Source of the DNA: Mallotus nudiflorus
Lineage: Eukaryota > Streptophyta > Magnoliopsida > Malpighiales > Euphorbiaceae
Direction: 5' to 3'
Assembly (NCBI GenBank): GCA_947683625.1
Contig: CANTUR010000793.1
Location: 1,054,001-1,118,000, forward strand
DNA length: 64,000 nt
Shown here piece by piece: positions 11,594 to 23,229 of the stretch. The translations under genes and the position numbers were made by a program. Position 1 is the first letter of the stretch. Each line of letters opens with the position of its first letter. The notes beneath the pieces were generated by a model that was not told the DNA's origin, did no database searches, and worked only from the letters and a program-made list of their open reading frames with translations.

Positions 11594-13599
11594 ATGTCAA
11601 AGTATGCCAAGTTTCTCAAAGAACTGATTTCAAATAAAAAGAAGTTACAGGAATGTGAGACAATCACACTTATAAAGGACTGTAGTGCAATCATCTCAAA
11701 CAAACTTCTTTTGAAAAGAAAGCTTCCAGGGAGTCTCACTATTCCTTGTTTCATGGGAAATTTAAAATTACAAAAAGCTTTCTGTGATTCAGGAGCTTCA
11801 ATTAATCTTATGACTTTGTCTGTTTACAGGAAATTAAGGCTAGGAGAAGTAAAACCTATAAGTATCAAGTTGCAATTTGTAGATAGGACAGTGAAGGAAC
11901 CAAAAGACGTAGTGGAAGATGTGCTAGTAAGAGCTGGGAAATTTATTTTTCCAGTTGATTTTGTAGTCCTTGACTTCAAATAAGATGAGGAGGTTCCACT
12001 AATCCTTGGTATGCCTTTCCTTTATACTACTAAAGCCATAATTGATGTCTATGATGGAACTCTGACATTGAGAGTTGGGGATGAAAGTTATAAGTTTAAT
12101 GTTTATGAAACTATGAAATATCCTTATGATGAGGATTTTTGTATGCGAGTTGAAGTTATTGATGAATGTGTGAATGAAGTCCAACGACGAAGGTTGGCAA
12201 AGTCTTTAGAATTTGAGAATATTGAGAAGTGCTTACAGGTACAATCTTCTCAAGAAGAAGTGACTCTCAAATACCCATACCAACCACACATACAACTACC
12301 AAACACTGAACCCACACCACCCTTAACCATAAAACCACCAAAACTAGACTTGAAGTTATTGCCTCAATATTTAAAGTACACTTTTCTTGGTGATGACCAA
12401 ACTTTACCTATGATTATATCTTCTAAACTTAGTAAGGAGTAAGAGAATTTGTTAGTGAACATCCTGAAGAGAAAAATAAAGGCAATCGGTTGGCAGATTT
12501 CAGATATAAGAGGTATAAGTCCCTCTTATTGCATGCATAATATTTTGATGGAGGATGGACACATGACAACCATTGAAAGACAGAGGAGGCTCAACCCGAA
12601 CATGCAAAAGGTGGTGAAGAAAAAAGTGGTCAAACTACTTGATGTAGGAATTATTTATCCAATCTCTGACAGTTCTTGGGTTAGCCCAATTCAGTGTGTG
12701 GCAAAGAAGGGGGAATAACAATTGTGCAAAATATGGAAGGAGAGTTCGTTCCTACAAGAGTTGTAAATGGATGGAGAGTATGCATTGATTATAGGAAATT
12801 GAATTCATCCACAAGGAAAGACCATTTCCCATTACTCTTTATTGATAAAATGTTTGAGCGGATAACAAGACATGCTTTTTACTGCTTCCTGGATGGTTAC
12901 TCAGGTTATAATCAAAATACAATAGCTCCAAAAGATCAAGAGAAAACCACCTTTACATGTCCTTATGGCACATTTGCATACATGAGGATGCCATTTAGGT
13001 TATATAATGCTCTTGCAACTTTTTAGAGATGTATGATGGCTATTTGCAGATTTAGTAAAGGAGATCATGAATGTTTTCATGGATGACTTTTCTATCTATG
13101 GAAACTCATTTGAAGGATGTCTGAGCCATTTTGGAGCAAGTTCTAGCACATTGTGAGTAAACAAATTTGGTGTTGAATTGGGAAAAGTGCCATTTCATGG
13201 AAGATGAAGGTATTGTACTTAGACACAAGATTTTAGCTAAAAGCATTCAAGTTGATAAAGCAAAGGTGGAGGTAATTAGAGAAGTTGCCTATAAAAATTC
13301 TAAAATTTATAAAGAATGTACCAAGAGATGGCATTATGTAAGAGTAAGAATCAAGGAGTTTAAGGAAGGTGATCAAGTATTATTATTCAACTCAAGACTC
13401 AGATTATTTCCTCGAAATTTGAAAAGTAGATGGACAGGACCGTATACAGTGACTCATTCATATCCTCATAGAGTTGTGGAATTCAGCAACACAAGAGGAG
13501 ACACATTCAAAGTGAATGGGCAAAGGTTAAAGCTATACCATGGAGGCACATTCGAGGAGTTCCATCAAGTTTCATACTTAAAGGAATCAACTGGATGAT
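11594..13599 (+). pseudogene. pol of nested Athila with RNase H and integrase core deleted
   Basis: 11594-11983 carries the retropepsin-like protease: ...FCDSGASINLM... gives the catalytic D-S-G. The frame continues at about 12000-12442 (LGMPFL...). Reverse transcriptase follows in pieces: 12449-12718 (...DGIIYPISDSSWVSP-like), 12694-13026 (C-I-D-Y-R-K-L-N, D-G-Y-S-G-Y-N, T-T-F-T-C-P-Y-G-T-F-A), then the catalytic FMDDFSIYG at 13076-13102 after a frameshift. The open frame 13167-13598 starts as RT (N-W-E-K-C-H-F-M, K-A-K-V-E-V-I). Near 13285 it changes directly to integrase C-terminal sequence (Y-K-E-C-T-K-R-W-H, L-L-F-N-S-R-L-R-L-F-P, R-W-T-G-P-Y). RNase H, the HHCC finger and the DDE core are absent. 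Confidence 0.9.
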
Positions 13600-14757
13600 C
13601 AATTTGATGGTCTAGCTCATGGACCATTAAAAGAGCACTTCTTGGGGGCTCAACCAAGAATATTTTTATTTTATTTTATTTTTTTATTTTTATTGTTTTG
13701 TTATTTCTTTTATGTTATTGCAAGTTTATTCTATTTTTTATGATTGTTTCTTATGCATTTTAGGGAATGAAAGAAAGGTTGGAGCTCTAGAAGAGGTCTT
13801 GTAAGTTAAATGTTTAATGGAATGTTGTTTTGTGTGACTTGTAAGTTAAATTTATGATGCATTGCTTGTCTATGTGTGTTGAATTTTTAATTCAGCAAAT
13901 TTTATGAAGTATGCATGTACAGGTCGCTCGGTTGTGAGCATTTCTTGTATGGTCGTGCATCTTACGTCGTCGTTTTGGGATAATCATGTCACACGACCAT
14001 GCATTTTATGATGCCTAAATCCTGATAACTTGACACACAGCCGTGTAGAATTCTCATATGGCCCTGCATCGACATAGACTCATTTTTTTAGAAAGTCGGG
14101 AAATTTCATTTCTAAGTCTACTTTTCCACTTCCCAACACTCCACACTTCTCAAAAACCCTAGGGACTCCAATTTTGACCACTTTTTCACTTCCAAAGCCT
14201 TAGAAAATCTAACCCATGACCACCTTTTTGATCTGTGCTAGCAGGTAGCACGGTCGTGCACATTTTGCACACGACGTCATTTAGGTAGCATAGACGTGTG
14301 CATTTCGCACACAGCCATGCGACATGATGCATAAGGTAGTTCGAAGTTCCTATTATAGATGCTGCAATAAGGACATTGCACATTTAAAGTGTGGGGAAGG
14401 AATTAAAATTTTTTTGAGCACTAATTTTAATTTTGTGAGCTTGTTAATTTGTGATTTTATTTTATTTATTTTATTTTTATGTGTTTCCTTGTTCTAATGG
14501 GAGTTTAGTTGATTTTAGTTTCCTAAGTGACCTAAACTTCTTATGTTAATGGGTAAGTGATTTTTATTTTATTGGAGTTTTGATTTTATTTCCTTTATCT
14601 ATACAGTTAGAATTTATCTCTTTTACTTTTTTTATTAGGGTTAGGATTCTTTATTTCGCATAACTCTTTTTCTTATTTAAACTTTGCTATCTTTTGTTTT
14701 TGTTCTGGTTAAATCCATTCTCCTTTATTATTTTATTTTAGTACTAACATTGTTGTG
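13600..14757 (+). other. Athila spacer with 'cacggccgtg'-type words
   Basis: Non-coding stretch between pol and the 3' ORF. It is T-rich at 13650-13750. At 13920-14335 it holds repeated, diverged copies of words like 'acacggccgtgc' and 'tcgtgcat', the same words as in this element's LTRs. The open minus-strand stretch here is a by-product of these repeats. Confidence 0.65.
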
Positions 14758-15535
14758 ATGGCTAGAACAAAGACACAATTTCAAGGAAAGAAGCTTAGTG
14801 ATGGCAAGGGAAAGCCTTATGACATGAGGGATGATTATCAAGCTTTCTTTGCCATTTATTCTAAAGAGGAAGGGAAGAGATTCTGCTCCTTAGTCAATAG
14901 AAAATTCAGCAAGCCAAAATACTTTGATGATGAGTATATACTTTGTTTTGTGTTCTATTTGGCATGTTGTTCAGGCTAGAAAGGTGTTGATCTCAATGGG
15001 GCATATTGCCACTGGATTAGCATTGTATTTTGCTCCATTCGAATTTACCAAACATAAATTAGAGCCTTTAGAAGCTGAGTCCCTAGATGAAGATTACTTG
15101 GTGCGAGTTGAAATTATCACTGAATTCAATGAGTTTCATGATGTAACAAGTATAAGATGCTACATGATCCATCAAATGGCAAGGCAACATGGTGAAATAC
15201 CTTTACCTCCTAATGCAATTGAAGAAGGAGATGATGGGAGTGAAGCTAAATCAAGAAAGTGAGGGAACTCCAAAAAATGGAGTGATGGTATCATGGAAAA
15301 GATCAAAGAGATGATGGAAATCTCTGATAATAGGATTGGGAATATGATTATGGATTTGTCCAGCCAAATAGAGAAGTTTGAGTCGTGATGAGAATCCAGA
15401 GTTGAAAGGTTGCAACTTCAAATTGATGAAATCTTTCACATCCTTCCTCAAAGCAAAAGATCCAATGACATAAATGAAGCCGCAAAGTGCATCATGGTCA
15501 CACCATATATTCCCCCTCCAGTTTCACCAGAATAA
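14758..15535 (+). pseudogene. Athila 3' ORF (env-like position)
   Basis: It starts MARTKTQFQGKKL at 14758. A frameshift around 14960-14985 joins it to the frame running to 15262 (...VLISMGHIATGLAL..., ...YMIHQMARQHGEIPLPPN...). The same reading continues with two adjacent stops near 15388 through a heptad-like segment (...QLQIDEIFHILPQS...) to TAA at 15533-15535. Athila elements carry an additional ORF between pol and the polypurine tract, often called env-like. Position and length fit, but I see no convincing signal peptide or membrane anchor, so the envelope role is not supported by the sequence itself. Confidence 0.6.
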
Positions 15536-16335
15536 AGGGAGTATATTGTTCTTTAGTTTTCTTTTATTTATTTTCTTTTCATGATTGTATGCTTGTGTGT
15601 TTGTTTTACTTTAAGAGTCTATATGCTTTATTTTTAATCTTTTGTGTTATTTATGCCTTGCTCTTACACTTGAATTTTTGCAACATATATACCTTTACAT
15701 TTTTAAATTAAGAGCAACTTGTGGTTAGGAATTTTTAAATTTTAATGAACATTAATGCTTACTTTTCTATTGAACAAGTGATATTTGAGATGATTGATAT
15801 TTGAGAAAAGAATTTTTGAGTAGGAATTTGAGGCTGCTTTAGAGTGGTTAAAAAAAATCAAGAAGTGAGATGGAGCGTAAATTGCACTCGTTTGGAGCTT
15901 AAAATTAAAAAGAAAAATCTTTTAAATGCTCTTTCTACTCCAATGCTCTTTAAGAGTAAGAGTATCTAAAGGACCCTTTTTGGAGGTTTCCATACTGAGT
16001 AACACAAGAAAGGTGGGGGATGCTGAGATTGGGAAGACATTGATTGATTAAATTCTTAGCCTCCTTATTGTTGGCATGATTACTACTTATTTCCATTTTT
16101 CTTGATTGTTAATCATTTGTTTTCATAAATTCACTAGAAAATATGCTCTTCATATGGTAACAATATATTCTTGACCATGAATTGCTGTTTTAATTTTGAG
16201 TTTTTAAACTTTTTATTAAAGGAAGATTATGGTAGTTAGTCAAGTTAAAGCTAGTTAATGAGTATGCTTATTTAGGTAGATATGTGTTTTCAAGTTTTGC
16301 TTGAGGACAGGCAAATATTCAAGTGTGGGGGCATT
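15536..16335 (+). other. Athila 3' untranslated region and polypurine tract
   Basis: No coding sequence. The region ends with 'gcttgaggacaggcaaat' (about 16298) and the purine-rich 'aagtgtgggggcatt' (16321-16335) directly before the 3' LTR. This pair of motifs is characteristic of Athila elements. Confidence 0.85.
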
Positions 16336-17615
16336 TGATGTGTATGAAAAATACATTATTTTAAGTAGTCTTTGTGTTAGGATTAAATGCAATTTCAGTT
16401 AAGTTTGTGTTTTTTTATTTAGTTTTTATTTAGTTGAGTACTTAATGCATGTTTTGTGTGTTTATTTATTTTTTAAGTATTAGTTGGTTTATTTTTGGTT
16501 AATTTTTATGCATTTAGGGAAGTCAAAGAATAGTAGAGGAAGGTTACATAGGAGCCATGGGCACTTGGAGTGGGTCTAAGAAGTAATGAAAGTCGATATG
16601 CCAAAATGTTGAAAAAATGATGTGCACGGCCATGCGTAATGCACACGGCCGTGCGACCTGCTAATTAGGAAATTTAAAGTCAAATTTAATTACTGACTCA
16701 TGAGGGACAAGATGGAGATTTCACATGGCTGTAACCCTAGGGCTGGAAATTAGGGTTTTATAAGAGAGTAGCCACCAAAAACAAAAAGGGGGATATTTCG
16801 TCATTTTATTACGTACTTGTCTTTGATCAGTTTTAGAGAGAAAATGGATTTTTCTTATTTATGTTGGTGTTAGAGATTGAGAATAAGGATTGAAGAACAA
16901 TAAGCCTTCCATTGAATAGGGGGTTTTTCTTTTAATAGATGCTATTGTTTTTTTTCTTAATCTTGATTTGATGATAATGTCTATTTTCTTTTATTCTTCG
17001 TCTCTTTCTCTTATAATTAACATGAGTGGCTAAATTCTTAGTTAGGGTTCTTGTTGCAATTCAACCATAGGCTAATCATAATTAAACCTAAGCCATTAAC
17101 CTAGATCCTTTAGTTGTTGTTGAACTTAATGTCTTCTTAGGATTGATCACCCTTTGATTGAATGCATACAATAGAACTTGATTGAGAGATGGGTTGTATT
17201 GGATTTAAACAATAACTTGTTAGATGCTTTTTTAGTTGAGAAACTCTTAAGTAACTAATATTGATTAAGGGTTAGTGCTTAAACTAGGTTAACCGAACAC
17301 TTAGTAGGCGAGAGCTTTAAATCTAAGAACATCAAATTGGATTAAGGTTAGGTATGGCTTAGCAGTTAATTAATCTTAAATAAAGGTTGAATTGGTAATA
17401 AGAACCCTAACTCTCTAAATTGATTGTTATTTAATTGCGATTTTTGTGTTTTATCTTAATTTAATTTTAGTTTAATTGGAAGTACTATATTTTTTTCTCT
17501 TTCATTGTTTAAACAAACAAACACAATTAGTATTACGGTAGTCAATTCGCAATCTCTGTGGGAATGATATTTAATTATTACTTGCACTATTCCGTACACT
17601 TGCGAAAATGCATCA
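16336..17615 (+). repeat. 3' LTR of nested Athila
   Basis: It starts TGATGTGTATG, ends GCATCA, and is followed by the duplication ACTAG. It is about 56 bp shorter than the 5' LTR. A segment present at about 9340-9405 in the 5' copy is missing near 17330, between short 'tcaa(a)tt' words, and 'aatttaattttagtttaatt' near 17460 is a small local expansion. Confidence 0.93.
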
Positions 17616-20600
17616 ACTAGTGCTGACTCTAAAATTAGAAGAGGGCATTCCTGCGATGGAGCTAAAGGATGCTACTGACCAAGAAGAGGAATTCAACCTT
17701 GAATCCTATGTTCTTGATTATATTATGGATGTTTTCTATGATGACCTTGACATTTCTCCTTCTAACTTGTTTGAAACTGATGACATTTGCTTTTCCAAAG
17801 TTAATGTAATAAGGTCTGACTTTGCTTCTTTATGTGATGTTTTTCCTAATGGTTATTCTATTTGCGATGATAATTTCATGCATATGTTTGACATTAATTC
17901 AGTGAAAATTGAATCATTTAATCTAGGCATATGTGATTATCCTAAAAATATATTGATTGCTTCTGACTTAACTTTTAATGAGAGAGAAAAAATGAAAGAA
18001 ACATTAAAAAATAGATAAAAATTATTTGCTTGGGGCTATAAGGATATGCTTGGGATTTATAAAAAGATTATAAAGCACAAGATCCCTATATATTCTTATG
18101 TCACACTAATAAAATAAAAAAAAGAGGAGATTAAGGCCAAAATGGGCTCTCTTAATCAAAGAAGAAGTGGAGAAATAACTGAAAGAAAAGTTCTTGGAAG
18201 TGGTAGATGACACCCATTGGCTAGCCAATATAGTTCCAATTCCTAAGAAGGATGAGAGAGTCAGGATGTGCATAGACTATAAGGATTTAAATAAGGCTTG
18301 TCTAAAGGATGATTTTCCTTTATCACATATTGACACCTTAGTCAATAATGCAGCTTCCAGTGCTATGTACTCCTTTATGGATGGCTTTTCGAGATACAAC
18401 CATATTATGATGGCAATGATTGACAAGTTAAAGACTTCTTTCACCACTGAATGAGGTGTTTATTAATATACAGTCTTGTCGTTTGGGTTGAAAAATGCAG
18501 GAGCTACTTATCAGAGGATGGCTACCGCATTATTACATAAAATGGTCCATAAATATATAAAGGAGTATGTGGATAACATAATGGTAAAGTCTCTGACCAG
18601 AGAAGGGCACTTCGAGGCTTTAAACAAGTTCCTGATAAAAGATAAAAAGTATAAGCTCAGATTGAATTTGAAGAAGTGTGTTTTTAAGGTAACCTCCGGA
18701 AAGTTGCTTGGGCATATTATTAACTAGAGGGGCATAGAGGTGGATCCGGATAAACTAAGAGCAATAAAAAAAATGCTTGTACTAAAAAATAATAAAGAGG
18801 TCAAAGGGTTCATTGGACGGTTGCAATACCTCATTAGGTTCATAGCCAAGCTGACCACCATATGTGAGCTAATCTTTAAGCTCTTGAAGAAGAATCAATC
18901 GATCATCTGGCATGACAAATGTCAGTAAGGTTATAAAACTATTAAGAATTATTTGATGAATCCTCTAGTCTTATAGTCTTCGAGGCCGGGTAAACCTTTA
19001 ATTCTTTGCTTGGAAATAAAAAAGGATGCGATCGTCGCAATGCTAGCTTAAGAAGGAGAAGGAAGAGTTAAGCATGCTATGTATTATTTGAGTAAGAAGC
19101 TTCTGCCTTATAAAGTCAATTAAATCTAGTAGAGATAACTTGCTTGGCTGTAATTTGGGCAACAAAGAAGCTCCAACATTACTTCTAGTCTTATAGAGTC
19201 CAAGCAGTCTCTAAGCATGATCCTTTCAAATATCTCTAGCAGTCTCCACCACTTACAGGGAAATTAGCCGAATGGCTAGTCTTGCTTACCGAATTCGACA
19301 TAGATTATATGGCTAAAAAGGTCATAAAAGGGAGAGCTATAACAAACTGCTTGGCTCGAAATCTAGTAGATGATGGACAAGAATGAGAGTTAGAATTCCT
19401 GGATAAGCACTTGGGGGCAATAAAGATCTAGACATGGAAAATGTACTTTAATGGAGCAGTCATAGTAGAAGGGCAAGCATTGGTGTGATTTTAGTTTTGC
19501 CAAAAGGAAAAATGATTCTGATGGCAAAGCAATTGGAGTTTGAAATCACCAATAATCAAGCTGAATATGAGGCCTACATCTTTGGTCTGGAAGCACTTAG
19601 GAATATGGGAGTACATGAGGTCATAGTATATAGAGACTCGATGCTAGTAGTGAAATAGATCTCTAAAGAATGGGAAGTGAGAGAAGATAAGATGAGACTG
19701 TACTAGGACTACTCGACTACGATTCTATTATCTCTTAACCAATGTAAGTTCATGCTCTTTCTGTAGGAAGAGAACCAGATGGCAGATTCTTTAGCTACTC
19801 TAGCTTTAACATAGGAAGGAGGAAAGCAGGCAGAGATTAAACCCCTTATTTTGGTAAAGTCATAGACTCCCTGCTATGAAGAAATCAGAATAATGTTGAT
19901 TGACTCTATAAAAAAGCCTTGGTTTCATGATCTACAGTGATATTTGGAAATAGGAAAATTACAATAGAAAAGAAAGAATGTCACTAAGGATGTTATCTCA
20001 ACAATTCAATAGTCATAATAGGATGTTATACAAGAGGATGCTAACTGGAATACATTTGAGATGTGTTGATAAGAATGAAGCATGGAAAGTCATAGAAGTA
20101 GTTCATGAGGGTGTATATGGACTACGTATGAATGGAACAATCCTTGCTGAGAAGATAACTTGCCAAGGGTATTTTTGGCTAACCATAGAGGCATATTGTG
20201 TGAAATATGTAAAGAAATGCCATAACTTTCAAGTGTATGGTGATGTAAGCCATTTTCCTTCTATGAAACTGCAAGGATTGACTTCTCCTTGGCCATTCAC
20301 AGTCTAAGGAATTGACATCATTAGTGAGATAAAGCCAAAGGCATCTAATGGTCATTGCTATATCGTAGTAGCAATTGACTACTTCTATAAGTGGGTTGAA
20401 GTAGAATCATTCACAACTATTAAAGCAAAACAGATGGTAAGGTTCATTGAAAAGAATATAATTTATAGATACAGGTTGCCTTATCACATCATTACTGATA
20501 ATGGTGTTCAGTTTAAGGTAAATACAACCACTTTATTGGAGGAATATAAGATTGAACATCATAAATCATCTCCTTACCGACCACGGGAAAATGGAGCAGT

Positions 20601-21165
20601 AGAAGTGGCAAATAAGAATGCAAAGAGAATCCTAGCTAAGATATTGGAGAACTATAAGGACTGGGCAAGCTACCTGTACTTTGCACTATAGGGATATAGG
20701 ACCACTCCCAGAACATAAATAGGAGCTACTTTGTATTCTCTGGTGTATAGGTATGAAGCTCTGTTGCTAGTTGAGGTTAAGATTCGGTCATTAAGGGTTC
20801 TCCTAGAATCTAAAATTCTTGAGTATCAATGGATTGAAAGCCAATTGGCACAATTAATGTTGCTAGATGAAAAGAGAATGAAAGCCATGTTTCACTCTTA
20901 ATTGTACCAGAAAAGGATAGTCTATGCTTTTAACAAGAAGATTAAGCCAAGTAAGATCAAAGAGGGTGACTTGGTCTTGAAGCTCATTAGGCCAATTATG
21001 ACCGATCCACAGGGAAAGTTGAAGCCAAACTGGGAAGGTCTATATCAAGTGAAGAAACTATTTTCTAAGGGCACTGCTATTCTATTTGATTTAGAAGGAA
21101 ATGAGTTTAGAGAGCCCATTAACCTGGATAAGCTTAAAAAAATACTTTCTATAAAGTCTCGCTAG
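17616..21165 (+). pseudogene. pol of Tat element A: RT, RNase H, second RNase H, integrase
   Basis: An acidic linker (17620-18018) comes first, then reverse transcriptase. 18194-18454 has W-L-A-N-I-V-P-I-P-K-K, R-M-C-I-D-Y-K-D-L-N-K-A and F-M-D-G-F-S. 18476-18727 has F-G-L-K-N-A-G-A-T-Y-Q-R. The catalytic box at 18566-18577 reads YVDN instead of YVDD. 18740-18928 begins the connection/RNase H, which continues broken to about 19380. 19430-19815 is the second, archaeal-type RNase H typical of Tat (N-N-Q-A-E-Y-E-A, D-S-M-L-V-V, E-N-Q-M-A-D-S-L-A-T-L-A). Integrase follows at 19978-20307 (finger C-H-N-F-Q replacing CxxC, second His lost), with core residues at 20310-20691 (T-D-N-G, E-N-G-A-V-E) and C-terminus at 20902-21165. 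Many stops. Confidence 0.92.
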
Positions 21166-21278
21166 GGAGAAAACCTCAACAGAGGCTACCTAAGCAAAAG
21201 TTAGAGACAAAAAAAAGTCATGCTAGATTGAGAACCTGAAAGGGCAATCTAGGCAAAAGTAAAGGACATGTAAAAGGG

Positions 21279-21322
<44 letters not shown>

Positions 21323-21640
21323 GTTAGTTGGGAAACTTGCAAGGACAAGCCAATTAATGATAGGAGATATATGAGAAGTAAGATGTATAGTCACTTTGTA
21401 CTTAAATTAAATGGAATGGATTGTCTTTATTATTGTTAAATATTACATTAAATGCTTATTATAGACTATTTAACTAGAAAGGAAATTCCATAAAAAAAAA
21501 AGCAAATAAAGACTAAATTTCATAAACTAGTGATGCTTGCTTTTCTTTTGAGCACCCTAGGCACTCAATCCTTATAATGCCTTTATCCTTTTATATCTTG
21601 TGAATTCTTCCTTCTCTGTCTCCATGCCCTGTACTGGTCA
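21166..21640. other. Spacer after pol with (GA)n
   Basis: No gene. A (GA)n run lies at 21282-21319; the rest is AT-rich. It separates the sense pol from the antisense gene block. Confidence 0.7.
21282..21319. repeat. (GA)n microsatellite
   Basis: About 19 uninterrupted GA dinucleotides. Confidence 0.97.
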
Positions 21641-22770
21641 TCAGAGGACTAATCTTTGTTATAGTTAATGAACCTCTAAATGAATCTCCAAGTCCAAGTA
21701 GTGACCTGGTTGTCTAGAAAGTTATGAGAAATGGGTCCTAGCTCAAACTCATGCAACAGTTCCACAATCAGTTGTTTCGGCCCATATTGTCTGCTAAGCC
21801 AAGCAGGATTGTAGAAAGTGGTAAAATGGAGATCGATTAGTGGAACGCAATAAGTATAGGATCAAATGGTCATATGATGCAACCTTCACCACGTGCACAT
21901 CCACTGAATCAGAGTGTCACTGAATGTAGACAACCAACTTTGAATATCCTTTAGAATAGGATGAAGTCTCTTGGTATGACAGTGTTTAGCCTTATAATAT
22001 GTAATGTCTCTAGAAGGTTTGAGCTACCTCAGCTTTTCATGAAGCCATGCCTATTGGAAGAATGAATAGGTAAAAATGACAAGAAGTAGTAAGTAAAAAA
22101 AGGAACAGAAAAGCTCACATCCATCAAAAGGGGACTCCTTAAGAATCACCTAGTTTCAAAGAAGTGGTCAAGCCTAATAATGGTCTCTGCTAGGATGAGA
22201 GGGAAAGGGTTAAGGCTTGCTTCCACTTAATCCAAAATGTAAAGAACCTTTGAGTCATAATTGCTGAAAGGGGAAACTAGTATAAATTGAGCATATAAGT
22301 AAAGAGCAATCATCTGGGGCCTGTAAACCTTGTTGTTATCTATAGTCGCAACAACTTCAAGAAAAGAGGTTAAGAGAACCTCGTTATTAAAGATATGGTG
22401 AAGAGAAGATTGAGGGGAAAGGTTGAATAGCCTAGCCATTTGATATTGGATGGAGTGCAAATTTGGGTTTTCAACTGAAGGAATTACAATCCGATAAGCA
22501 GAATCCATCTAAGAGCCCAAGATAGCTTTAAATTCCTCTGGTGGGGGGCATAACTCTACTATATTGAATCTAAAGACATGCTTATGAGGATCCTAGAATT
22601 GAGCAAGAACAAAGAGAAATGAGAAATTAATCTTCATAACATCTAAAGATTAGAAGGTAAATAGGTAAAATGGCTCTAATCTAGCCTATAATTTGCCATC
22701 TAGGCTTTTTCAGAATTATTTGTAGTTATTTCAAGCCTCTTTCGGTCATGTTGGGAGGATGGGATGCTAT
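21640..22770 (-). pseudogene. Antisense block 2 of Tat A (DUF7745-like or PMD-associated)
   Basis: Read on the minus strand, the frame before and through 22508-22227 contains H-V-F-R-F-N-I-V-E-L-C-P-P-P-E-E-F-K-A-I-L-G. Then come A-R-L-F-N-L-S, an aliphatic stretch I-A-L-Y-L-Y-A-Q-F-I-L-V-S-P, and further down I-L-A-E-T-I. The end, near 21800-21640, reads W-L-S-R-Q-Y-G-P-K-Q. The 'ELCPTxEEFxAIL' type of signature and the later aliphatic stretch remind me of plant proteins annotated DUF7745; the RQ(F/Y)G part resembles the C-terminus of PMD proteins. Family assignment is inference. Stops (for example before MDSAYRIV) show decay. Element B keeps only the first part (42840-43100). A candidate ATG lies near 22755. 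Confidence 0.5.
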
Positions 22771-22902
22771 TTAGAGATAGAGAATGAAGATAATTCATGT
22801 GAATGAGAAATTAGGGATTTTAAAAGAGAGCTAGGGATTTAAGTAGCTGCAGACTGAACATGTAGAGATAATAGCCTCTATGATCAGGTGGTGCTTTTGT
22901 GT

Positions 22903-22970
22903 GAAGAGGCAATTCACTGTCGCCTCTTTATAAAGAGGAGATGCCTCTATGAAGCAGTGACGCCTCTCCA
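22903..22970. repeat. CG-rich palindrome cluster (antisense block 2, upstream side)
   Basis: It has alternating words such as gaggcaatt, gtcgcctcttta, taaagaggagatgcctc and gacgcctctcc that can pair with each other. It is the same word family as in the LTRs and at 25440-25565. Confidence 0.75.
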
Positions 22971-23229
22971 ATAGGTGAAACCTATCTTTGTGTTACTGCA
23001 GAATGATTGTACATTACATGCAAATTCAGAGGAGAGCATTTTAATAATAATCCTTTGATTAATTCAAAATCTTACCAAAATTCAAATTTAAATATGTATC
23101 ATTCATTTAGTATAAAACATGAAAATGATAAAATAAAGAGTTAATTTAGGAAATAATAGGGCAACAGTAAAATGTCTCCAATTAAAATGATCCTATACTA
23201 ACAAGCCTTTGGGGTATCCCTCTACTCAT

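Larger units (their letters stand above)
8341..17615 (+). mobile_element. Athila-lineage Ty3/gypsy retrotransposon nested in Tat A
   Basis: A 9.3-kb element with LTRs at 8341-9676 and 16336-17615 is flanked by the perfect duplication ACTAG (8336-8340 and 17616-17620). Its primer site is the tRNA-Asp type known in Athila. Its polypurine end, 'aagtgtgggggcatt', preceded by 'gcttgaggacaggcaaat', is also Athila-like. The order is gag, protease, reverse transcriptase, a deletion, the integrase C-terminus, a 3' ORF, and non-coding sequence. The LTR pair is much more alike than the LTR pair of the surrounding Tat element, as expected for a younger nested insertion. Stops and frameshifts make it non-autonomous. 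Confidence 0.95.

Noticed and set aside
14758..15535. Viral envelope gene
   Set aside because: Only the position is envelope-like; no clear signal peptide, fusion peptide or membrane anchor, so it is kept as an Athila 3' ORF of unproven role.
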